28,635 nucleotides of DNA from an uncultured Bacteroidales bacterium (lineage in GTDB: Bacteria; Bacteroidota; Bacteroidia; Bacteroidales; Bacteroidaceae), in assembly GCA_937916465.1 (NCBI GenBank), contig CALFTK010000016.1, positions 1-28,635 of the forward strand, given 5' to 3'. Each line of letters starts with the position of its first letter. The first letter of the stretch is position 1. The notes beneath the pieces are model-generated. The model saw only the letters and a program-made list of their open reading frames with translations, did no database searches and was not told the origin of the DNA. Both the position numbers and the translations under genes were made by a program. Shown piece after piece: positions 21,698 to 28,635 of the stretch.

Positions 21698-21763
21698 TAT
21701 TCCACAAAATATGTAGGGATGTAGAGCACTATCTATGTCCCTACTATATTAATAATAGGTATA

Positions 21764-23896
21764 ATGGAGAAGAATATCAGGAAAGAGGCTGCCGAAATAA
21801 AAAAAATGCTTCTTGCCAAAAGGCTGAAAGAGTCCTTAGAAAAGATTGGAGTTCTTATGGATGGTGTTACAGATTGGTCTGTTACATCGCGCTATGATGA
21901 ACTGAATATGTCATATAGCTATATGATGAAATATTTTTCCATAGGACGTCCCGACGCACACAGAGAAGCACTTTATAACAAATTGATAGCCAGTGCCTTG
22001 CTACTGACCGACGACGTGGTACGTCAAAGACTGTTCAAGACTGATATGTCTCTCTATTTTCAACACACCAGACTGGATGCTGTACGCAATAACCGAGACT
22101 TGGCGTATTACAGAAAAAGTTTGGAAAGTTATGCGGAAGATACATCTCTCCCCAATTACGAACAGCTTATTATAGAGCTTTTCGATAACATCTGGACCTC
22201 CGTTTTATGGAGTAATGCCTATAAAGAAGAGATGATGGAGTTAATTGATTCTCCATTTATCAAGATTCAGGACATAGAACTTATTGTCAGTGCCATAACC
22301 CTGTCATTGATAGAGAGATTCGATCCGGAAAAGTTATCATTGCTTATTACCATATCTCACCACATAACCACAGAAATATCGGTACGTGCTACTGTAGGAA
22401 TGTTGCTGGCTATTATTTTGCACCACAATATCATACCCCTATTCCCTACTCTGGTTTCGCAAATATCGCTACTACAGGATAATAGCGATACTGAAGAACA
22501 TCTATACATAATACAAACCATACTTCTTCTGTCTAAAGAGACCAATAAGATAGATAAGAAGATGCGTGAAGAGATAATTCCGGCAATGCTCAGAAACCCA
22601 AAACTGGGTGGTTTGTCTAACGAAGATATCTCAATTGATGAAGATGCAAACCCTGATTGGAACGAATGGATGGAGGAATCCGGGGTTAAGGACAAACTGA
22701 TGGAGATGACAGAACTCCAGATGGAGGGAGCCGATGTCTATATGAGCACTTTTTCAAACCTGAAGAGTTACCCATTCTTTAGAGATATAGCCAATTGGTT
22801 CCGCCCTTTTAGAACAGATATTCCGGGAATAGTAGATGATACCTTAACAAAATCAACCATAGGCAGGGCAATAACAGACAGCAGTGTCTTTTGTAATTCA
22901 GACAAATACTCTTTCTGCTTTACATTTTCGCAAATTCCGGAATCACAACGCGATATGCTTGTAGGCCAGATTGAAGGAGCCAATGAATTGGATGAGATAG
23001 AGAAAAAAGAGAAACAGAAGCTAAAAGGCAATGCAAAGTTTGAAGTATTGGCAAAACAGTATATTCAGGACCTGTATAGATTTTTTAAGCTCTTTTCCAG
23101 ACGTCACGAATTTACTGATATGTTTGCAAAGGATGTACTCTTTCTACATTACAACACTCTATCAAAACTAATTGAAAGCAATAGTACACGCAGAAATATT
23201 GCTGAATATCTGCTTAAAAAGAGGTATTATGCAGAATCTGCCGAAATTCTTTCTGCTTTGGAAAACAGCTACTCTCCTGCCGATATAGATTATCAGTTTT
23301 ATCAGAAATTGGGTTATGCTTACCAACGTTGCAACAACTATAAGGAGGCTATAGAATCATACAACCGTTCTGATATACTAAGACCTGATAATCTGTGGAC
23401 TATGCGTCATTTGGCACAGTGTTACAGATTGACAGGGCAACCTGATGAAGCCCTACAGATGCTTTTGGCTATAGAGAGTGCCGACCCTGATAATATGACA
23501 CTCCAGATGCAGATTGGACAATGCTATGTAGAACAGGAAAAGTATAGTCAGGCATTAGCTCGTTTTCATAAAGTGGAATATATTCAACCAGATTCTGTAA
23601 AAGCATGGCGAGCTATAGCATGGTGTGCATTTCTTTCAGGAAACAGAGAAAAATCAATTGAATACTACGACCGACTCTGTACTGCATCATCGCCATCGGC
23701 ACAGGATTATCTGAATTCAGGACATCTGTATTGGGTAATTGGTGAAGTAGAAAACGCTATATCGTCATACAGGAAATGTGTAGAACTGATAGGTATTGAC
23801 AGTTTCATTACAGAACTTGACAAAGATTTTCATATACTGAAAAAAAATGGAGTAACCGAAACCGATTACCCCATTATGTTGGATCTTGTCAGATAA
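21764..23896 (+). CDS. Tetratricopeptide-repeat protein, cytoplasmic
   Basis: 710 residues, with no signal peptide or membrane segment. The N-terminal ~480 residues are helical and charged without a family I can name; an acidic and then basic stretch (EGANELDEIEKKEKQKLKGN) lies at about 405-424. From about 480 to 690 there are consecutive TPR units (AESAEILSALENSYSPADIDYQFYQKLGYAYQRCNNYKEAIESY, then further repeats ending at VIGEVENAISSYRKCVEL). TPRs bind proteins, so a scaffold role is likely. It follows pgk by 66 nt and converges with the GH3 gene 7 nt downstream. Confidence 0.85.
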   Translation: MEKNIRKEAAEIKKMLLAKRLKESLEKIGVLMDGVTDWSVTSRYDELNMSYSYMMKYFSIGRPDAHREALYNKLIASALLLTDDVVRQRLFKTDMSLYFQHTRLDAVRNNRDLAYYRKSLESYAEDTSLPNYEQLIIELFDNIWTSVLWSNAYKEEMMELIDSPFIKIQDIELIVSAITLSLIERFDPEKLSLLITISHHITTEISVRATVGMLLAIILHHNIIPLFPTLVSQISLLQDNSDTEEHLYIIQTILLLSKETNKIDKKMREEIIPAMLRNPKLGGLSNEDISIDEDANPDWNEWMEESGVKDKLMEMTELQMEGADVYMSTFSNLKSYPFFRDIANWFRPFRTDIPGIVDDTLTKSTIGRAITDSSVFCNSDKYSFCFTFSQIPESQRDMLVGQIEGANELDEIEKKEKQKLKGNAKFEVLAKQYIQDLYRFFKLFSRRHEFTDMFAKDVLFLHYNTLSKLIESNSTRRNIAEYLLKKRYYAESAEILSALENSYSPADIDYQFYQKLGYAYQRCNNYKEAIESYNRSDILRPDNLWTMRHLAQCYRLTGQPDEALQMLLAIESADPDNMTLQMQIGQCYVEQEKYSQALARFHKVEYIQPDSVKAWRAIAWCAFLSGNREKSIEYYDRLCTASSPSAQDYLNSGHLYWVIGEVENAISSYRKCVELIGIDSFITELDKDFHILKKNGVTETDYPIMLDLVR

Positions 23897-23903
23897 CACC
23901 TTT

Positions 23904-26234
23904 TTAAATATTTGGTGTCTCCCATTTATAAGTTTCTGTACAAACCAGATTTACTAACTGGTTGCCTACCTGTACTCTGAAATCGCCCTCTTCAAGAATC
24001 CACTTGCCATCAGCACCAACAAATGCAAGATCGCTTGCAGGAATTGTCAAAGTAACAGTTTTTGTTTCACCCGGCTGCAGTTCAATCTTATCGAAAGCAC
24101 GCAGTCTGCGTACATCAGGAGATATTGTAGCTACTAAATCGCTGCTGAACAGAAGAACGCTCTCTTTACCTGCCATATTACCGGTATTCTTTACATCTAC
24201 AGTAAATGTAAGCATATCATCGGCTGTAAATTCTGCATTATCAACCTTCAGGTTACTATATTCGTATGTTGTATAGCTCTTACCATAACCAAACGCCCAT
24301 TGTACAGAGACAACAGCATCATAGTTATAAGCACCCTCCATTGCATCCATCTCCTGACAAGGTTTGTAGTCGTAGGTGATAAGTGAATGAACCTCCTTTG
24401 GATATGTAAACGGCAGACGACCGCTAAAGTTTGCATCGCCATTCAGCAGATTTGCAAGCGCATCGCCACCATAGTTACCCGGAAGCATAATATCTACAAC
24501 TGCACTTGCCAATGGTTCTATTTCTGCTATAATACGAGCACGTCCTTCGTTAAGAATCAGGATAATTGGTTTGCCGGTCTTGGCCAATGCCTTAACCAAA
24601 TCAAGCTGGTTGCGTGACAATGTAAGGTCAGACAAGTTACCCGGAGTTTCGCAGTATGAATTTTCACCTATGCAGGCTACAATTATATCAGCCTTTGCAG
24701 CGGCGCGAACAGCCTTCTCAATTTCAGGAGTATTTTCCTGCCAATATGAACCACGGTTGTTGTATGTAACACCCTGTTCCAATATAACATTCTCTTTACC
24801 GAATTTGTTTACAAATGATTCATATATGGTATTGTAATCTGCTGCACATACATCGGCCATATCGCCCTGCCATGAGTAGCTCCATCCACCATTCAGAGTA
24901 CGCATACTGTTGGCATTTGGACCTGTAAGCAGAATCTTCTTTCCTTTTGCCAATGGAAGTATGCCATCGTTTTTAAGAAGAACCATACTCTCTTCTGCCG
25001 CCTCTGTTGCAAACTGTGCAAATTCATTGCACGCAAATTTTGGATAATCATCAGGATTGGTCAATAGTTTGTCGAACAAACCCAATCTGTATTTTAAACG
25101 CAATACACGTCTAACTGCATCGTCAATACGGCTCATTGGAACTTCGCCCTCGTTTACAAGTTCTAACAGCAAGTCACAGAAATCGGTGCTGTATGGGTCC
25201 ATAGACATATCTATACCTGCATTGATAGCCATTTTAATAGCCTCTTTCTTATCTTTTGCTATCTTATCTCTCTTATACAGATTGTCAATATCTGCCCAGT
25301 CTGTTACTATCATTCCATCCCAACCTGTCTGCTCTTTCAACCAAACGGTAAGAAGTTCGTGATTGGCATGTGTCATAACACCGTTAATCATACCTGAATT
25401 CACCATTACAGTGAGTGCACCTGCTTTGATTGCTGCCAAATATGGTGCGAAATGCTTTTCACGAAGTTCGTTTGGAGCTATAACTGCAGGTGTACGGTCT
25501 TTACCAGAAACAGGCACACCATAACCCATATAATGCTTAATTGAAACTGCAATATGCTGGTCATCAACATTGTTAGGATTTTCGCCCTGGAAACCTCTGG
25601 TTGCTGCTGAACCCATTGCTGCGTTCAGATAAGCATCTTCACCAAAGTTTTCCCAAGCACGAGGCCAACGCTGGTCACGGCTCAAGTCCATTGTAGGACA
25701 GAATGTCCATGTAACATTTGCAGAACGTGTTTCGTAAGCAGTAATACTTGCTGCACGTGTAGCTGCATCTGTATTGAAAGTAGCAGCCATATTTATGTTT
25801 TGTGGGAACATTGTACCGCCACTGGTGTATGTAGTACCATGATTCTGATCCAAACCCATAATACAAGGAATGCCCATAGATTCCATAGACCATTTCTGTA
25901 TGGTGGTCATTATCTCTGTCCACTCTCTGTTTGTAGGAGGAATGCTGGATGGGTTATTCAAAATAGAACCAACTTTATATTTACCAAAGATGGTCTCCAA
26001 TTTGTCTTCGTCAAGAATAAACTTACCTGTCCTGAAATCGTTATGCCCCAGACTTGTAATGTTTAACTGAGTCATTTGACCAACTTTCTCTTCAAGAGTC
26101 ATCTTTTTTAAAGTAGCCTCTACTCTCTTTTCAATTTCGGCATCGCGCGGAATTACCGGTTCGACTTTCTGTTTTGATGTGCATCCTGCCAATAGTAACA
26201 GAGCCACACCAATGTTTAATAATTTTTTCTTCAT
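23904..26234 (-). CDS. bglX: GH3 beta-glucosidase, lipoprotein (BglX-like)
   Basis: 776 residues from ATG 26234, which places a lipoprotein signal at the start (MKKKLLNIGVALLLLAGC, lipid-anchored C18); a longer frame to 26297 is rejected. The GH3 N-terminal barrel carries GLDQNHGTT, KHYMGYG (K233/H234) and the nucleophile D312 in MIVTDWADID. The GH3 C-terminal domain (PNANSMRTLNGGWSYSWQG, then ACIGENSYCETPGN) is followed by a fibronectin III-like domain at the end. It releases beta-linked glucose or xylose from oligosaccharides, probably at the outer membrane or in the periplasm. It is divergent from the GH43-like gene, suggesting one polysaccharide-use locus. Confidence 0.93.
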   Translation of the reverse strand: MKKKLLNIGVALLLLAGCTSKQKVEPVIPRDAEIEKRVEATLKKMTLEEKVGQMTQLNITSLGHNDFRTGKFILDEDKLETIFGKYKVGSILNNPSSIPPTNREWTEIMTTIQKWSMESMGIPCIMGLDQNHGTTYTSGGTMFPQNINMAATFNTDAATRAASITAYETRSANVTWTFCPTMDLSRDQRWPRAWENFGEDAYLNAAMGSAATRGFQGENPNNVDDQHIAVSIKHYMGYGVPVSGKDRTPAVIAPNELREKHFAPYLAAIKAGALTVMVNSGMINGVMTHANHELLTVWLKEQTGWDGMIVTDWADIDNLYKRDKIAKDKKEAIKMAINAGIDMSMDPYSTDFCDLLLELVNEGEVPMSRIDDAVRRVLRLKYRLGLFDKLLTNPDDYPKFACNEFAQFATEAAEESMVLLKNDGILPLAKGKKILLTGPNANSMRTLNGGWSYSWQGDMADVCAADYNTIYESFVNKFGKENVILEQGVTYNNRGSYWQENTPEIEKAVRAAAKADIIVACIGENSYCETPGNLSDLTLSRNQLDLVKALAKTGKPIILILNEGRARIIAEIEPLASAVVDIMLPGNYGGDALANLLNGDANFSGRLPFTYPKEVHSLITYDYKPCQEMDAMEGAYNYDAVVSVQWAFGYGKSYTTYEYSNLKVDNAEFTADDMLTFTVDVKNTGNMAGKESVLLFSSDLVATISPDVRRLRAFDKIELQPGETKTVTLTIPASDLAFVGADGKWILEEGDFRVQVGNQLVNLVCTETYKWETPNI

Positions 26235-26343
26235 ATTATAATTGATTAGTTTGTCAATTGGGTGGGTAAAATTATAAATTCTTGATATAAACTGCAAATA
26301 ATACCAATAATAGTGTCACATTATATAATATGGTGTTAATAGT

Positions 26344-26374
26344 TTTGAAATCCACATTATTTTTTCTATTTTTA
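26344..26374 (+). promoter_or_regulatory. Promoter of the GH43-like gene
   Basis: TTTG (26344-26347), a 19-nt spacer and TATTTTTA (26367-26374) fit the Bacteroidetes consensus with one mismatch at the end of the -7 box. The predicted start near 26380 gives a leader of about 45 nt. Confidence 0.5.
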
Positions 26375-26424
26375 CAACCTGATAAACAAGGTCAATTGAC
26401 ATCCAAAATAATAATTATAAACAA

Positions 26425-28509
26425 ATGAGAATTGTAAACATTATCAAGAAGTCACAACTTGCATTGTTGTGCGCTGCAGTTGCTACCCTGTCTTACCAGG
26501 ATGCAAGTGCAAAGAAAAAGGATGCTGCAGCATCTCAGAAGTTTGTTCACACCCAGGCGGGTAATCCTTATCTTCCTTTATGGGAACATGTGCCCGATGG
26601 TGAACCTAAAGTGTTTGAAGATCCTGATAATCCGGGAAAGTATCGTGCATACATCATCGGTTCACACGATGTTCGTTATGGAAGCTATTGCGGTCCGGAT
26701 ATCCGCGCATGGTCTGCACCTGTAGAGGATTTGACAAAATGGCGTGACGAAGGTCCAATTTTTACTTATAACATTGACAATCAGTGGGACGTTATGTATG
26801 CTCCCGATTTGGTTGAAGTTAAAATGAAGGATGGTACAAAGAAATACTATCTGTACCCACACTCACGCGGACCACGTCGTGAAGCTATGGTTTGTGTTGG
26901 CGATCGTCCTGATGGTCCTTTCACTCCGCTAAACCTTACTGAAGATGGAAGAGCTACCACTCCGGGTAGTGTTATAGGTTTTGACCCGTCAGTATTTATT
27001 GAATATGTAACAGATCCTAACGATCCTGACTACGAAATTGGTTTCCGTGCCTACGCATTCTGGGGTTTCCAGCATTCAACAGCTGCACAGCTTGATCAGA
27101 AGACTATGTATTCAGTTCGTCCGGGTACAGAAAGAGTAGATCCTTTCATTCCTGCAAGTTCAAGATACGGTGTAGTTCGCGAACCTGCCGGCACACAGTA
27201 TCCTGCACTTTACAAAGAGCAGAATCCTGGCGATTTCAACTTCTTTGAAGCTTCATCTATCCGTCAGGTTGGTAACAAGTATGTTATGGTATTTTCAGGT
27301 TATTCAGGTCCTGATTACGGTTTAGGTAGCACCAACTCAGCTCTACGTTATGCATTTGGTGATTCTCCATTAGGCCCATGGCGCAGCGGTGGTGTATTGG
27401 TTGATTCACGCGGTGTTGTTGTAAACGAAGACGGCAGCAAACTGATGACATCAAATGCAGCACACAATACACACGGTAGCCTTGAATTGATTAACGACCA
27501 GTGGTATGTATTCTATCATCGTCCACCACGTGGCTTTGGTAATGCTCGTCAGGCAATGGTTGCTCCAGTTAAGATTGAATGGGATGAAAAACCGGTAGCA
27601 GACGGTGGTATTGTAACTATTACTGGTTACAACCCTTATGCAGAAAACGAAGAGTGGATTGCAGAAGCTGCTAATGGCGATACCTACAGAGGTGCCGAAG
27701 TAACATCAGAAGGTTTCCATATCTTTGGTTTGGATCCATACGACTACTATTCTGCAGGTTACGCTTGCTTTATGACAAATGGTCAGTCAATGCAGGATAC
27801 ATGGGATATGTGGGACAACAGCATGGATATGGTTGTTAAGAATAGCGACATTATTGGTTTCAAATACTTTGGTTTTGGCGGTTTGGACAAAGATACAAAG
27901 GGTATCAAAGCATTCAAGGGCACTGCTCCAAAGAACAAGACCAAGTTCAATGTATTTATTGCTCCTAAGACCAATGCTGCATTCAAAATTAAGGTTATGC
28001 TTGATGCTCCTTGGAAAAACAGCGTTTGGAGTGGTAAGGAAATTGGTACAATTCAGGTGCCTGCAGGTGCTTCAAAAGATGTTACTTGCTATACAATAGA
28101 CGTAGCCCAGTATGTTGATAATCTGGATGGCAAACACGCTATTTACCTGATTGCCGAAGGTAACGGCAACGAGACTCTGTTTGAACTGGAAGGTATTGGT
28201 TTCAGCAAGGGTAAGAAGCAGTTGGTTCGTCCGGTAGCTCCTACTGTAACAATTAAGGTTGGTGGCCAGGTAGTAGAACTTCCTGAAACTCCTGTACGTT
28301 CAACAAACAGAAACGGTATTGTTGAGCCAAGTCTGTACGAAGCTAATGTTAAATTGGCTGCCGGTCAGTCAACAGAAGTAACAGCTTCAGCTGACAACAA
28401 GGCTGTTGATTTTGAAATTACACAGATTGAAGGAAAAACAGGTACAGCAGTTGTAAAAGCTGTTTACAATGGTGTAGTTAAAACATTTAACATAGTTATA
28501 ACAGAATAA
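26425..28509 (+). CDS. GH43-like glycoside hydrolase with C-terminal CBM6-like and Ig-like regions, secreted
   Basis: 694 residues. A signal peptide occupies about 1-29 (LALLCAAVATLSYQDASA). The five-bladed propeller of GH43 is indicated by D66 region VFEDPDNPGKYRAYI, YAPDLVEVKM (about 125-134), D187 in GFDPSVF, and the likely acid E275 in FFEASSIRQVGNKYVMVFSG. Residues about 505-605 resemble a CBM6 domain (VDNLDGKHAIYLIAEGNGNETLFELEGIGF), and the last ~75 residues form an Ig-like strand region. GH43 enzymes cleave arabinose, xylose or galactose linkages in plant polysaccharides; the specificity here is not readable. The end is complete and is followed by a terminator. Confidence 0.85.
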   Translation: MRIVNIIKKSQLALLCAAVATLSYQDASAKKKDAAASQKFVHTQAGNPYLPLWEHVPDGEPKVFEDPDNPGKYRAYIIGSHDVRYGSYCGPDIRAWSAPVEDLTKWRDEGPIFTYNIDNQWDVMYAPDLVEVKMKDGTKKYYLYPHSRGPRREAMVCVGDRPDGPFTPLNLTEDGRATTPGSVIGFDPSVFIEYVTDPNDPDYEIGFRAYAFWGFQHSTAAQLDQKTMYSVRPGTERVDPFIPASSRYGVVREPAGTQYPALYKEQNPGDFNFFEASSIRQVGNKYVMVFSGYSGPDYGLGSTNSALRYAFGDSPLGPWRSGGVLVDSRGVVVNEDGSKLMTSNAAHNTHGSLELINDQWYVFYHRPPRGFGNARQAMVAPVKIEWDEKPVADGGIVTITGYNPYAENEEWIAEAANGDTYRGAEVTSEGFHIFGLDPYDYYSAGYACFMTNGQSMQDTWDMWDNSMDMVVKNSDIIGFKYFGFGGLDKDTKGIKAFKGTAPKNKTKFNVFIAPKTNAAFKIKVMLDAPWKNSVWSGKEIGTIQVPAGASKDVTCYTIDVAQYVDNLDGKHAIYLIAEGNGNETLFELEGIGFSKGKKQLVRPVAPTVTIKVGGQVVELPETPVRSTNRNGIVEPSLYEANVKLAAGQSTEVTASADNKAVDFEITQIEGKTGTAVVKAVYNGVVKTFNIVITE

Positions 28510-28530
28510 TAATTTGTATTTTTTATTTGG

Positions 28531-28567
28531 AAACAGCCTGCGAGATACTTCGTAGGCTGTTTTTTTG
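28531..28567 (+). terminator. Rho-independent terminator after the GH43-like gene
   Basis: A 13-bp stem (28531-28543 with 28550-28562, AAACAGCCTGCGA/TCGTAGGCTGTTT, one G-U pair) encloses a 6-nt loop and is followed by a run of T. It begins 22 nt after the stop codon. Confidence 0.9.
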
Positions 28568-28574
28568 TCGCGCC

Positions 28575-28635
<61 letters not shown>

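Noticed and set aside
26235..26297. N-terminal extension of the GH3 enzyme
   Set aside because: It would bury the lipoprotein signal peptide, which begins exactly at the ATG at 26234.

Overview
The window looks like a stretch of Bacteroidales chromosome (Bacteroides/Prevotella type). Most genes lack a strong Shine-Dalgarno. Several starts are preceded by the Bacteroidetes promoter signature TTTG-N19/20-TAnnTTTG, and the housekeeping proteins (PheS, MurB, PGK, CysE, Nth, AsmA-like, lipoproteins) have the forms usual in that order. All calls come from reading the sequence; no database search was run.

Layout. (1) Positions 1-1904, minus strand, do not look like the rest. They hold a tubulin/FtsZ-type GTPase cut by the window edge and a stand-alone protein resembling the C-terminal part of RNA polymerase beta. 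Both have purine-rich Shine-Dalgarno sequences and are separated by an intrinsic terminator, a pairing typical of large tubulin-encoding (jumbo) phages. The last ~50 codons of the tubulin frame look instead like a ROK-family sugar kinase, so one or two unusual junctions (about 150 and about 1815-1912) must be considered. (2) Positions 1912-7766, minus strand, form a compact six-gene operon: a CASTOR/POLLUX-like membrane channel with two TrkA-N folds and a RyR domain, an ECF sigma factor, an anti-sigma-like/C39 peptidase-like/RyR/zinc-ribbon fusion, an M48 metallopeptidase with a zinc ribbon, a 100-residue unknown, and a membrane zinc-ribbon protein. (3) Positions 7852-8143 carry a perfect 22-bp inverted repeat around 248 bp, next to a tyrosine recombinase (8137-9045). 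A promoter inside this segment points into the operon, so the operon is probably phase-variable and drawn here in the ON state.

(4) Positions 9068-11266, plus strand: a small ORF behind a strong promoter, a STAS-like protein, and a three-gene HipBST-type toxin-antitoxin module (HipB-like regulator, HipA N-domain protein, HipA kinase) with a likely operator. (5) Positions 11274-23896 are mostly core genome: a lipoprotein and an AsmA-like protein; murB with an MBL-fold hydrolase; pheS and nth; cysK divergent from a serine acetyltransferase; pgk; and a TPR protein. (6) Positions 23904-28509 hold two divergent secreted glycoside hydrolases (GH3 lipoprotein and GH43-like), followed by a terminator and an (ATT)20 microsatellite that runs into the window end.

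The best candidate for an undescribed system is the RyR channel/sigma/peptidase operon under an invertible promoter. It sits beside a HipBST module in what looks like an accessory or conflict island.
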